From Actinomycetes bacterium (GTDB lineage: Bacteria; Actinomycetota; Actinomycetes; S36-B12; GCA-2699445), in contig JAHZKU010000176.1 in the NCBI GenBank assembly GCA_022600255.1, forward strand, positions 1 to 18,644: a DNA stretch of 18,644 nt, in the 5' to 3' direction. A program made the translations under genes and the position numbers. Shown here piece after piece: positions 6,711-14,921 of this stretch; positions within the stretch are counted from its first letter, which is position 1, and each line of letters begins with the position of its first letter. A model generated the notes under the pieces. That model was not told the DNA's origin. It made no database searches and saw only the letters and a list, made by a program, of their open reading frames with translations.

Positions 6711-7712
6711 ATGCGCTCGGGTATCCGTGAGTGGTTCGACCAAAACACGTCCACCGCAACTGACTGGCCCCTCAAGGACGTTTTGTTGGCCAAGGGTGGT
6801 CGCACAGTAGATGTGATCTTGCCCGCGTTGAACGAGCAGCAGACCGTTGGCCGGATTGTTTCTGAGATCAGCAGCGTGCTGATGACCGCTGACGCCCCGC
6901 TCGTTGATGATCTTGTGGTCGTGGACTCGGGTAGCGTGGACAGTACCGCCCGAGTCGCGGCAGCCGCAGGGGCGCGGGTGGTCCAACGCCGAGACGTTTT
7001 CCCGGATCTGCGGATCGAAGTCGGCAAGGGAGAAGCGATGTGGCGCGCGCTTGCGGCCACCTCCGGCGACGTTGTGGTGTTCATCGATGCTGATCTGCGC
7101 TCGTTCACGGCCGACTACGTGGTGGGCTTGCTGGGCCCGCTACTGGCCCAGCCTGAGGTCCAACTTGTGAAGGCCGTTTATGATCGGCCCTTGGTCTCTG
7201 GCGAAACCTTCATTCCGGCTGGTGGCGGTCGCGTCACCGAACTCGTGGCGCGGCCTCTGCTGAACGCGCTGTGGCCCGAGCTGGCTGGGATCGCCCAACC
7301 ACTCGCTGGGGAATACGCGGCAGAACGCAAGCTGCTGGAAGGTCTGCAGTTTCCGTGTGGCTACGGGGTGGAAATCGGGCTGCTGGTGGATACCTATCGA
7401 CAACTAGGACTTGCGGGTTTGGCACAGGTTGACTTGGGGGAGCGACGGCACCGACACCAAGACTCGGCTGGCTTGGCGAACATGTCCGCGCAGGTGCTCC
7501 ATGCGGCATTGGCGCGGGCGCCCGGCAGTGATGGATTTCAGCCACAGGAGTCAGCGACGCTGCTGACGTTTGCGCACAATGAGAGCGGGTTCACCACATC
7601 CGAGCAGGAATTGCAGACGAAGGAACGGCCACCGCTGGTCACAACTGCTGAGTATCTGCTGGCCAGGGAAGTCCCGGACTTAGTTCAGGCTCTAACGGAT
7701 TCTTCCCGCTGA
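6711..7712 (+). CDS. gpgS: Glucosyl-3-phosphoglycerate synthase
   Basis: This GT81-family retaining glycosyltransferase moves glucose from a nucleotide sugar onto 3-phosphoglycerate, the first step toward glucosylglycerate and the mycobacterial methylglucose lipopolysaccharides. The protein has 333 residues, close to the mycobacterial enzyme. The N-terminal nucleotide-binding region reads RTVDVILPALNEQQTV (31-46) and VVDSGSVDST (70-79). The metal-binding DAD is at 126-128, the GGGRVTELVARPLL acceptor region at 171-184, QPLAGEYA at 196-203, GYGVEIGLL at 217-225, and RRHRHQ at 245-250. The ATG at 6711 is chosen because GGAG at 6699-6702 precedes it and family similarity begins here; the frame is open to a TTG at 6600 without support. 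Its last 21 bases overlap the convergent DUF3263 gene. The C-terminal tail after about 270 is poorly conserved. Confidence 0.93.
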   Translation: MRSGIREWFDQNTSTATDWPLKDVLLAKGGRTVDVILPALNEQQTVGRIVSEISSVLMTADAPLVDDLVVVDSGSVDSTARVAAAAGARVVQRRDVFPDLRIEVGKGEAMWRALAATSGDVVVFIDADLRSFTADYVVGLLGPLLAQPEVQLVKAVYDRPLVSGETFIPAGGGRVTELVARPLLNALWPELAGIAQPLAGEYAAERKLLEGLQFPCGYGVEIGLLVDTYRQLGLAGLAQVDLGERRHRHQDSAGLANMSAQVLHAALARAPGSDGFQPQESATLLTFAHNESGFTTSEQELQTKERPPLVTTAEYLLAREVPDLVQALTDSSR

Positions 7713-7964
7713 CCGAGTTTGCTGCCGACTCTGCCGCAACCGCTGCAGGCGGCGCACTAGGACTGGGTCTGCCTCCAGCGCCGCGGGCTGGTCAATCAAG
7801 GTGTTTAAGGTTTGGTAGTAACGCGTCGCGGAAAGCCCGAACTTCTCCCGGATGGCTTCCTCCTTGGCGCCGCCGACCAGCCACCAGTCGCGCTCGAAGG
7901 CCAGTATCTGTGACTCTTGCTCGGAGAGTTGCCCCTGCGTGCTGTGTGCCGTTGCAACTGTCAT
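7692..7964 (-). CDS. DUF3263 family protein
   Basis: This 90-residue protein has the conserved DUF3263 core: LSEQESQILAFERDWW (about 13-28), GGAKEEAIREKFGLSATRYYQ (about 31-51), LIDQPAALEADPVLVRRLQRLR (about 56-77) and a basic tail. The family is small, actinobacterial and of unknown function; the middle part looks like a helix-turn-helix, so DNA binding is plausible but unproven. A GGATGG site precedes the ATG. Its last 21 bases overlap the 3' end of gpgS on the other strand. Confidence 0.9.
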   Translation of the reverse strand: MTVATAHSTQGQLSEQESQILAFERDWWLVGGAKEEAIREKFGLSATRYYQTLNTLIDQPAALEADPVLVRRLQRLRQSRQQTRSAGRIR

Positions 7965-8147
7965 CGAACCATCCTTCTTCTCTCACAACCCGACCGCTCG
8001 CCAGTCAGTTGGCCTACGACGTGTCCTGGGCCATGGCTGACAAGCAATCCTTACCGTGCCCTAGGGCGCGGTCACGACTGGGCTTACACAAGTCGCCTGG
8101 GCCGGCGTTGCAGCGCTTTACTGCTAGGACCGGGGTTCCTGTGCCAG

Positions 8148-9314
8148 CTAGGGCTTATCTTCTGGTTTCATCGTAGGGCCATCTTCCGACAATCCCGGGG
8201 AAGCGGTCGGTGTGGCTGGCGCCTGCTTGCCTTCTAAGGCCGCAAGACGGTTGTTGAGGGTGCGCAGCTCCGCCAGAATCTGCAGCTGGGTTGCGTCTGC
8301 CCCAGCAAGGGGAGCGGTACTCTGGTCGTTCGCTGTTCCCACGGAAGCGCCAGCGTGCACCGAAGCAGGCGTTTCCGCCGAATCCGCCGAAGCACCCGCT
8401 TGTGACACAGTCATCGAGTGATCCGGTCGCTGCGTACCAGCCGGTTGCGGGGGCTGGGCGCTCTCTCTCGTCGCAGCTTGTGTTTGGGCTAGGGTTTGCG
8501 ACGTTCCGGCCGGCCTGGCTTGCGCTCCAACATCGTCCGCAGCACTGGTTGTGGAGTCTGTGCTAGTCGCTTGTTGGTCTGACTGTGTTGAATCAGCCGA
8601 ATCATGGTCACCGACTTTGGTGATATTGGACGCTACCTTCGTAACGGTGGCCAGCATGTCTTGGGCCCCCGATACGACTGCATCGGTCACGGGTGCGGCT
8701 TTCGCCCGGTTGGTGTCCTCGGTGAACCAGTGCACTACGGCGGCGGTCAGCACGGCTAGCACCAACACACCAATGGAAAAGACGGCCACACCGACGATGC
8801 GCCCTCCGACGGTTACAGGAACGAAGTCGCCATAGCCGACGGTGGTAACCGTGACCGACGCCCACCAAAGTGCCTCGCCATAGGTCAGGATATTGGCCCC
8901 TGGGGCGCCCGCCTCAAAGATCAGAGTCAGCAGGGCGCCGAAGACCACAATAAGCAGCGTCGCGAAAATGGCCCCGAGCCCGAGTCGGTCCCGAATGGAG
9001 GAGTTCTGGTTCCAGAACAGCCGTCGAAAGACTTCCCACAACGCCCAGATCCGCAGCACCGGAATGATCAAGGCAACTAGGTAAGGGATGTGCGTGGTGA
9101 CGAAACGCCACTTCTTTTCCGCCAAGTAGAGCTGAACCAGGTAGTCGATGATGAAGATCGCCCACGTCGCGTAGAACACGGCGTTCGCAACTACGTCGTA
9201 ATTCACGGTCAATGCGATGAAGGATGCGATGAAGACGAACCCGACCATCAGCAGCGGAATGGTGCTAATGCGCTGGTATTCGGCCAGCTTCGTTTCTTGC
9301 TCGATCTGCTGCAT
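8148..9314 (-). CDS. Potassium channel family protein with disordered C-terminal tail
   Basis: This integral membrane ion channel has 388 residues from the ATG at 9314. The membrane part has helices at about 18-36, 44-66, 74-92, 113-134 and 172-196. The selectivity filter TVGYGD (158-163) sits in the pore loop between the last two, preceded by EALWWASVTVT. The S4-like region has only a few arginines (RIWALWEVFRR, about 88-98), so voltage sensing is uncertain. After about residue 205 the chain becomes a low-complexity Ser/Thr/Ala/Gln/Pro tail of about 150 residues, then a short predicted helix (LQILAELRTLNNRLAALEGKQ) that could mediate oligomerisation. The upstream ATG at 9371 would add 19 residues that do not look like protein; neither start has a strong ribosome binding site. 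Confidence 0.9.
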   Translation of the reverse strand: MQQIEQETKLAEYQRISTIPLLMVGFVFIASFIALTVNYDVVANAVFYATWAIFIIDYLVQLYLAEKKWRFVTTHIPYLVALIIPVLRIWALWEVFRRLFWNQNSSIRDRLGLGAIFATLLIVVFGALLTLIFEAGAPGANILTYGEALWWASVTVTTVGYGDFVPVTVGGRIVGVAVFSIGVLVLAVLTAAVVHWFTEDTNRAKAAPVTDAVVSGAQDMLATVTKVASNITKVGDHDSADSTQSDQQATSTDSTTSAADDVGAQARPAGTSQTLAQTQAATRESAQPPQPAGTQRPDHSMTVSQAGASADSAETPASVHAGASVGTANDQSTAPLAGADATQLQILAELRTLNNRLAALEGKQAPATPTASPGLSEDGPTMKPEDKP

Positions 9315-9635
9315 GGTGAGTCCAGTGTTCCGATTCTCCCGGTGGGGAACGGCGAGTTTGCAGATATTCACATCTGCGCCCTAACGAAGTGGCACATTTC
9401 GGGCAGAGCATGGCTGTGCACGACTGACGTGGCTGGCCCGCCGGAGGATGGGACTTCCGGCTCACGCCCAGGTCTGCGGTGGGAATGTGCTGGCCGCATA
9501 GCGCCGATTGCTGGTCTGCCAGACCGAGATTGATCTCGGCGGAGCCTTCGGTCACCAGGCTTTCGTCGAAGTTGCAGGCCGCGCCACCGGTTACGTACGG
9601 TGACAGCTATTCGAGGTCTGAGCGATCGCCGGCAA
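9315..9635. other. Gene-free region between the channel and protease genes
   Basis: No reading frame here looks like a protein. The region must carry the promoter of the channel gene and the end of the cyd transcript. Its main structure is a pair of abutting palindromes at 9513-9539. Confidence 0.45.
9513..9539. repeat. Two abutting palindromes
   Basis: GGTCT-GCC-AGACC at 9513-9525 and CCGAGAT-TG-ATCTCGG at 9524-9539 share two bases. The second has seven-base perfect arms and only a two-base centre, which resembles a dimeric-repressor operator more than an RNA hairpin. They lie upstream of the channel gene on the minus strand and downstream of the protease gene. Confidence 0.45.
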
Positions 9636-10406
9636 CTACTCCTCGGCGATTTTACGGTTCTTGGCTGCGACCCTGCGGGCAAACAAGTAACCCCAGCCGT
9701 TCGTGGCCCAATGCAGCCCCATCGGCGCGAGCAGCGAACCGGACACGATCCGAAGGAGGCAGAACACAATGCCCCCGATCGTGGTTGTAATGACAGAGCC
9801 GCCGATCGCGACCGTACGCGACCACCAACCGCCCGCATCCACGCCGCCGATGGCCGAGTGACGCAGATGCAGGTCCAAGGACGGCAGAATGTGCCAGAGC
9901 CCAAACAGAATCGAAGAGATGATGGTGGCGTTGATGATCCCGAAGCGGCGAGCCAGCATCGACCAGAGCACGGCGCGAAATGCGATTTCTTCGAACAGCA
10001 CCGTGCCGATGGGGAGTTCCACCATCGACTGCCAGAAGAGTCGGGGCTTACTTAGCCCGGCGATGTTCTGATCGTGAAATGCGCTGCGGGTCTTCTTCCA
10101 TGTCGACCCGACAGCATAGATCAGGAACACCAACAGGATTGTGGCCATGCCCCACATGAACCCACTCAGCCAGGTGGATGGAGACATGCCCAGATCACGC
10201 CAAGTGGAACCGTCCATGATGCCTAGCATCAAGACCACTACCGAGCCGCCCAACGCCCAGAACAGGTAGTAGCCCGGCAGCGCCTTGTTGGCCGCCACAT
10301 TGATCATGACGAGCAGCACCAGCACTGCCACTAACGGCCACGGAGACAGCCCTGGCTCCATCTCAGGCAGCGCTACGCCCCAGCCAAATGGCCAGCCATC
10401 ATCCAT
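9636..10406 (-). CDS. CPBP family intramembrane metalloprotease
   Basis: This CAAX-protease/bacteriocin-processing (CPBP, Abi) family membrane protein has 256 residues. Three family motifs are visible: FEEIAFRAVLW (EE at 139-140, R144), FGLWHIL (H172) and LHWATN (H232, N236). Several hydrophobic segments flank them (about 24-42, 48-65, 80-99, 160-176, 198-224). CPBP proteins are glutamyl-type intramembrane proteases; the bacterial substrates are mostly unknown. The ATG at 10406 has a strong GGAGG site seven bases upstream and lies 37 bases after the cydB stop, so it is probably the third gene of the cyd operon. That suggests a role linked to the oxidase or to membrane stress, but this is inference. 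Confidence 0.9.
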   Translation of the reverse strand: MDDGWPFGWGVALPEMEPGLSPWPLVAVLVLLVMINVAANKALPGYYLFWALGGSVVVLMLGIMDGSTWRDLGMSPSTWLSGFMWGMATILLVFLIYAVGSTWKKTRSAFHDQNIAGLSKPRLFWQSMVELPIGTVLFEEIAFRAVLWSMLARRFGIINATIISSILFGLWHILPSLDLHLRHSAIGGVDAGGWWSRTVAIGGSVITTTIGGIVFCLLRIVSGSLLAPMGLHWATNGWGYLFARRVAAKNRKIAEE

Positions 10407-10443
10407 CTGGTTGTCCTCCGCTGGTCAGGTACTGCTCCTGATC

Positions 10444-11469
10444 TTATGCGGAGGTCTTGGCGTCCTCTTGCGGTGGTGTCGCTGGGGGTGCGGACACCCG
10501 TTTGCGGAAGACCCAGTAATTCCAGGCCTGGTAGAGCAGCACGATCGGAAACAGCACCACAGCCACTACGGTCATCACGCCGAGGGCGTAGCTGCCCGAA
10601 GCGGTTCCGGCCACGGTTAGGTTGTTCGCCGCGTCGGTGCTGGACACCATTACGTTCGGGTAGAGACTGGCGAAGATCATGGCAACCGATGATCCGATTG
10701 CCACGGCGCTGGCTGCAAAAGCCCGGCCTTCCTTGCCCGCCGACAGTGCGGGCGCCACGTAGAGGATCGGGAGAACCGCCAACAGGCTGAAGAAGATCGC
10801 CAGCACCGACCGGGAACCCAGGTAGTGGGTCCAGGCCGCCCAGCCCAAGGCGACGACGAAGCCGAGGTAGCTCAGTCGCGAGGCGATCATTCGGCTCCGT
10901 ACCCTCACATCTCCGGTGGTCTTCATCCCCATGAAAGTGGCGCCGTGGATGATGCACATCAGGAGCAGGAACACGCCGGTCAGCAAGCCGTACGGGGTGA
11001 GCAGGTTCCAGAACGTGCCGGTGAACTGCTCATCGGCGTTGATCGGTAGGCCGACCAAGAGATCACCAAGCCCAACGCCTAGTAGCAAGGGCGCCAGAAT
11101 GCTGCCGACCGTCATGGTGCCACTCCAAGAGTTGCGCCATCGTTGCGTCTTGCCCTTGCCGCGCCACTCAAAGGAGACGCCGCGTATGATCAGCGCCACC
11201 AGAATCAGCAGCATTGCCAGGTACAGGCCTGAAAACATCGTTGCGTACCAACTGGGGAAGGCGGCGAAGATCGCGGCTCCGCCTACGATTAGCCAGACTT
11301 CGTTGGCATCCCAGAAGGGGCCGATGGTGTTGATGGCGACGCGACGCTCTGTCTCATCCTTGCCGACGACAGAATGCAGCGCCCCCACACCGAAGTCGAA
11401 ACCCTCGAGTACGAAGAACCCGGTCCAGAAGATCGCGATGATCACGAACCAAATGATTGGTAGATCCAC
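10444..11469 (-). CDS. cydB: Cytochrome bd ubiquinol oxidase subunit II
   Basis: This 341-residue membrane subunit pairs with CydA to form cytochrome bd, the high-affinity terminal oxidase that reduces oxygen to water with quinol. Conserved family stretches are EGFDFGVGAL (22-31), GPFWDANEVWLI (50-61), and many hydrophobic helices, eight or nine in total. The start is GTG at 11469; its AGGAG ribosome binding site overlaps the cydA TAG stop, so translation is probably coupled. The final 15 or so residues form a polar tail. No cydX-sized gene and no cydDC assembly transporter follow; the next gene is the CPBP protease. Confidence 0.96.
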   Translation of the reverse strand: MDLPIIWFVIIAIFWTGFFVLEGFDFGVGALHSVVGKDETERRVAINTIGPFWDANEVWLIVGGAAIFAAFPSWYATMFSGLYLAMLLILVALIIRGVSFEWRGKGKTQRWRNSWSGTMTVGSILAPLLLGVGLGDLLVGLPINADEQFTGTFWNLLTPYGLLTGVFLLLMCIIHGATFMGMKTTGDVRVRSRMIASRLSYLGFVVALGWAAWTHYLGSRSVLAIFFSLLAVLPILYVAPALSAGKEGRAFAASAVAIGSSVAMIFASLYPNVMVSSTDAANNLTVAGTASGSYALGVMTVVAVVLFPIVLLYQAWNYWVFRKRVSAPPATPPQEDAKTSA

Positions 11470-11478
11470 GGCTGGCTC

Positions 11479-12879
11479 CTAGTAGGTGAGGGTCGGGATT
11501 TTTTCACCCGAACTGTCAGTGGGTGTGTCAGGGGTGTCCTCGGGCAGGGGCCTGCGCGCGTACTTAATCAAGAGTCGCGCCCAAACGATGCCAATGATCA
11601 CGTACAGAATGGCAAACGTGATGATGCTGATCCAGATTTCAGTCGCCGAGACGGACGGGGACACCCCTTCCTCGGTGAGCATCAGCCCCTGCACGATCCA
11701 GGGCTGTCGACCGCTTTCGGTCAGCATCCAACCCGCCGTGTTGACGATGAAGGGCGTGATGGCCGCAAACGCGGCGACCCACAAGAACGTTCGAGAGGTC
11801 GTGAGTTTGCCACGTCGCCACAGCCAGGCGCCCCAGAGCCCCACAATCGCGATGAAACCAGCGGTGTAGGCCATGACCCGCATGGACCAGTACTGGACGA
11901 ACACATTCGGAATGTAGTAACCGGGCCCATAGGTTTCCTCATACTGAGCCTGAAGCTCGTTGAGCCCAAGCACTTGGCCGTTGGGGTCGTTTGTGGCCAA
12001 GATCGAGAGGAGATAGGGAATCTGAATGATCCGGGTGGGGTTTTGATCATCGTTCCCGCCACCGATCTGGAACAGGCTGAACGAACACGGCTGGCAGGTC
12101 TCCCACTGCGCCTCGGAGGCAGCGATCTTCATGGGCTGGTACTCGGCTTCCATCACACCAAGTTCGCTGCCGACACCCATCGCTAGGATCACGGATGGGA
12201 TCAGCGCCACGATGGCAACCTTCGCGGACTTGGTGAAAGCCGAAACGTTGATCTTGCGCCGGATCTGAACCGCAGAAACCGCCAACATGATGACCGCTCC
12301 GGTAACTGCAGACGCTAGCAGCACGTGGATGTACGCCCAAATGAAGATCGGGTTGGTGAAGATTGCACCGATGTCGTTGAGTACTGGGCGGCCAGTCTCG
12401 GCGCTCAGTTCGTAGCCGACGGGATTCTGCATCCAAGAGTTGGCTGCGATGATGAACAACGCGCTCAAGCTGGCACCGATGGCGACAATCCAGATACAAG
12501 CCAGATGTAACTTCTCGGGAATCTTTCCCCATCCGAATATCCAGATGCCTAGGAACGTGGATTCGATGAAGAACGCAGCCAGTCCTTCCATCGCCAGTGG
12601 CGCCCCGAATACGTCGCCGACGAATCGAGAGTATTCCGACCAGTTCATTCCAAACTGGAATTCTTGGACGAGTCCGGTAACGACGCCGATCGCAATGTTG
12701 ATCAGCAGGAGTGTTCCGAAGAACTTGGCGAGTCGCTTCATCTCTGGGTCACGTTTGCGGTGCCATTTTGTCTGGAGTATGGCCACCAAGAACGACAGAC
12801 CGATCGTCAGGGGCACAAAGAAGAAGTGGTAGATAGACGTCATTGCAAACTGCATGCGTCCTAGGTCTAGATTCGACAT
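11479..12879 (-). CDS. cydA: Cytochrome bd ubiquinol oxidase subunit I
   Basis: This 466-residue catalytic subunit carries hemes b558, b595 and d in the cytoplasmic membrane. Key residues align one position earlier than in E. coli: H18 (E. coli H19), H185 (H186) and M333 (M393, further offset because the Q-loop is shorter). E98 and E106 lie in the MEGLAAFFIESTFLG stretch. K251 and E256 match the quinol-site residues in the KIAASEAQWE stretch, and GRQPW is at 390-394. The short Q-loop places it in the S-type group common in Actinomycetota. An unusual feature is C262-x2-C265 directly after the quinol-site helix. The ATG has a GAGGTG site four bases upstream. It is the first gene of cydAB-CPBP. 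Confidence 0.97.
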   Translation of the reverse strand: MSNLDLGRMQFAMTSIYHFFFVPLTIGLSFLVAILQTKWHRKRDPEMKRLAKFFGTLLLINIAIGVVTGLVQEFQFGMNWSEYSRFVGDVFGAPLAMEGLAAFFIESTFLGIWIFGWGKIPEKLHLACIWIVAIGASLSALFIIAANSWMQNPVGYELSAETGRPVLNDIGAIFTNPIFIWAYIHVLLASAVTGAVIMLAVSAVQIRRKINVSAFTKSAKVAIVALIPSVILAMGVGSELGVMEAEYQPMKIAASEAQWETCQPCSFSLFQIGGGNDDQNPTRIIQIPYLLSILATNDPNGQVLGLNELQAQYEETYGPGYYIPNVFVQYWSMRVMAYTAGFIAIVGLWGAWLWRRGKLTTSRTFLWVAAFAAITPFIVNTAGWMLTESGRQPWIVQGLMLTEEGVSPSVSATEIWISIITFAILYVIIGIVWARLLIKYARRPLPEDTPDTPTDSSGEKIPTLTY

Positions 12880-12988
12880 TTCACCTCAGCTATGGTTCTC
12901 CAGCGTCATTCACGCGCAACAGGTTAAAGCTAGGACTCAGCGACAGCAGGTGGCCCTGTGAATGGACGATGTGGCACGGATCGTTCGG

Positions 12989-13017
12989 AAATCGGACGCT
13001 GGGAGGGCGTCCGATTT
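12989..13017 (-). terminator. Perfect 11-base-pair hairpin, likely terminator
   Basis: AAATCGGACGC (12989-12999) and GCGTCCGATTT (13007-13017) enclose a seven-base loop. On the minus strand it lies 56 bases after the stop of the 13073 gene and ends in a short T run, so it probably terminates that gene and insulates cydAB. The A-rich and T-rich ends make it symmetrical enough to act both ways. Confidence 0.6.
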
Positions 13018-13072
13018 AGCAGTATTTGTGGAGAAAGGGAGTGGCCCGGCAGACCTGAGAGGTGCGGTGTGG

Positions 13073-13582
13073 TTAGGCTTCGTCCGGCGCCTCCGGCGCC
13101 GCCGGTGCATCGTCTTCTGCTGCGGTTTCGGCCTCCGCAGCACCGACCCCATCCTGAATGACGGCGCCGGCTAGGGCAACGGCCTCCTGCTCCCAACGCT
13201 GCAACGTGATTGAGGAGACGTCGGCCATCGCGGAGACTGAGTCCTCCGAGACGCCCGCCGCAACCGCCACAACACACGCCTCCTTCAGTGCGAGATGAGC
13301 AGTTCGGGCGGCCTTCTCGGCAGCATCTAAGTCAGCCTTGGCTTGTGCCACAAACTCCTTCTGACGCTGCTTCTCGGCGTAGTCGCTGGCCAGCATCGGG
13401 TAGGCGTCTTTGAGAGACTCGATCAAGTCACGTTGCGATTGCTGCACTTGTTCGGCGGCCCGTCGCAGGGTTTCGCTGTCGCGAATCTCGGGGATCGCGT
13501 TTAGTGGGGCCAAAGCGGCGGTCTGGAAGTCCTCCAGCAGTCGTTGAATCCCGCGGGGCCGATCTTGGGCTTGTTCGCTCAT
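13073..13582 (-). CDS. Hypothetical helical protein with HTH-like segment
   Basis: This 169-residue protein is not a recognised family. Residues about 35-105 are strongly helical and charged (SETLRRAAEQVQQSQRDLIESL, then KQRQKEFVAQAKADLDAAEKAARTAH) and likely form a coiled coil. Residues about 103-136 (VAVAAGVSEDSVSAMADVSSITLQRWEQEAV) have the spacing of a helix-turn-helix: a helix, Gly-Val-Ser turn, a second helix with Ser-Ser-Ile-Thr and a Trp in the recognition position. The last 25 residues are acidic and Pro/Ala-rich, probably disordered. It could be a small DNA-binding regulator or a nucleoid-associated protein. The ATG has no clear ribosome binding site. It is divergent from the Pr6Pr gene and precedes cydA on the same strand, separated by a strong hairpin. 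Confidence 0.65.
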   Translation of the reverse strand: MSEQAQDRPRGIQRLLEDFQTAALAPLNAIPEIRDSETLRRAAEQVQQSQRDLIESLKDAYPMLASDYAEKQRQKEFVAQAKADLDAAEKAARTAHLALKEACVVAVAAGVSEDSVSAMADVSSITLQRWEQEAVALAGAVIQDGVGAAEAETAAEDDAPAAPEAPDEA

Positions 13583-13745
13583 ATGTCCAAACTACGGGTC
13601 GGATCCCGCAATGGGGCGGAACGGCACGGGAGCGGCTCGGTTGTTTATACCGTGAGTTCAGCCGTGGCGATGCGACAGCTAAGCACTGGCCCGGCTGGAT
13701 CGACTAAAACAGGCATGATCGGATGCAATACGCCACAGTGGGGTC

Positions 13746-14678
13746 ATGGCCGAGAAAGTGCAGCACACCCCGCAGTCCCGACCCGCAGTGGCAACCGTGA
13801 CAACCATCGCGCCCACCGGTGGTTGGGTCACCGTGGCTCGGTTCTACCATCTGCTCATCGCCCTCGTCGGAACCGTCACATTGGTAACGACGCTGACCGT
13901 GGCCATGACTGCGGAAAACAACGGTGGTGCGTTGAACGGCGCGGTCTTCTCTCTGAGCTACTTCACCATCTGGAGCAACATCCTGACCATGGTCGTCACG
14001 TGGTGGCTCGTGGCGCGTCCAACTGCGGATAGTGCCATGTTCCGATGGTTGCGGCTCACGACGCTGGTCATGATCACCGTGACCGGGTTGGTGTATGCGA
14101 TCGTCCTAGCGCCACTCGCAGACCCGCAAGGCATCAACGTCTACACCAACGCCGGCCTGCACTACTTCGTGCCCTGGACAACGGTCCTCGGCTTCCTGTT
14201 GTTTGGTCCGCGGCCACGGTTCCGGGTAGTTGACGTTTGGAAGATGCTCATCATTCCAGTGATTTGGCTGGCCTACACCCTGTTGCGCGGCTTGCTGTTG
14301 GTAACGCCGCCAGTTAACCAGCAGGAGCTCGATCAGACTGGGCCGCAACATTGGTACCCGTATCCGTTCATCGATGCCGAGGAACCCTCGGCGCTGGTGC
14401 CGGGGCTGGAGTATCCCGGCTACGCCGGTGTTGGGGTCAACATCTTCTTTATCCTCTTACTCGGACTCTTCTTCGGATTCTTGTTCTTGGGTTTGGATCG
14501 CCTGCTGAGTGGGGGACGCAAACCGCCGCCTCTGCCTGGTGCCCCGAGTGCAGGTGCGCCGGAGCCCAATGATGCCGCATCGCAGGCTCCCGCGAGCCAG
14601 GCCCTGCCTACCCAGGAAACGAAGCCGGCTCACGACACAACGGCCGATCAAGACCAGCAGGGCCCCACCAATACCTAG
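13746..14678 (+). CDS. Pr6Pr family membrane protein
   Basis: This 310-residue integral membrane protein resembles the Pr6Pr (FAR-17a/AIG1-like) family of six-helix proteins. Helices are visible at about 28-55, 68-88, 100-121, 137-155, 164-190 and 230-255. Family-like features are YFTIWSNILT in helix 2, HYFVPWTTVLGFLLFGP, and the PYPFIDA stretch followed by a glycine-rich GYAGVGVNIF. The C-terminal 55 residues are a Pro/Ala/Ser/Thr/Gln-rich tail, probably disordered and cytoplasmic. The cellular function is not known; eukaryotic relatives include a fatty-acid-ester hydrolase family (AIG1/ADTRP), but transfer of that role is speculative. GTGGGG just before the ATG serves as the ribosome binding site. 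Confidence 0.87.
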   Translation: MAEKVQHTPQSRPAVATVTTIAPTGGWVTVARFYHLLIALVGTVTLVTTLTVAMTAENNGGALNGAVFSLSYFTIWSNILTMVVTWWLVARPTADSAMFRWLRLTTLVMITVTGLVYAIVLAPLADPQGINVYTNAGLHYFVPWTTVLGFLLFGPRPRFRVVDVWKMLIIPVIWLAYTLLRGLLLVTPPVNQQELDQTGPQHWYPYPFIDAEEPSALVPGLEYPGYAGVGVNIFFILLLGLFFGFLFLGLDRLLSGGRKPPPLPGAPSAGAPEPNDAASQAPASQALPTQETKPAHDTTADQDQQGPTNT

Positions 14679-14764
14679 GGTTCCTGACCATGGTCTACTC
14701 CGCCGGACCGTCCTGCCGGTAAGGGTCGGTTCTCGCCGAGGCCAGTTAGCCAGGGCTGAGTCGG

Positions 14765-14788
14765 CCGCGGGACGCTACTGTCCTGCGG
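14765..14788. terminator. Hairpin after the Pr6Pr gene
   Basis: CCGCGGGAC (14765-14773) pairs with GTCCTGCGG (14780-14788), one G-T pair included, with a six-base loop. CATAGTTTG follows, a weak T run. It is placed about 87 bases after the stop of the Pr6Pr gene. Calling it a terminator is tentative. Confidence 0.4.
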
Positions 14789-14841
14789 CATAGTTTGAAG
14801 AGGTGCTCAGACACTAGGCACTGTAACGCAGGAAAGCCGCT

Positions 14842-14866
14842 TGGATGAGCCGCTACGACTCATCCA
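14842..14866. terminator. Hairpin between the convergent Pr6Pr and FAD oxidase genes
   Basis: TGGATGAG (14842-14849) and CTCATCCA (14859-14866) form a perfect eight-base stem with a nine-base loop. It lies 55 bases beyond the stop of the FAD oxidase on the minus strand. No T tract follows on either strand. Confidence 0.4.
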
Positions 14867-14921
14867 GCAAGGACACCCGTAGGTTCGGGCCCAGATGCCG
14901 GGAGTGGCAGGTGCCGGTCTC

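Noticed and set aside
9368..9904. 178-codon minus-strand frame across the channel-protease gap
   Set aside because: It overlaps the CPBP gene in another frame, has Arg/Ser-rich composition typical of shadow frames, and no ribosome binding site or family match.
12880..12990. Rex redox-repressor operator upstream of cydA
   Set aside because: Only one half-site-like CTGTGAA is present; the matching inverted half is missing.
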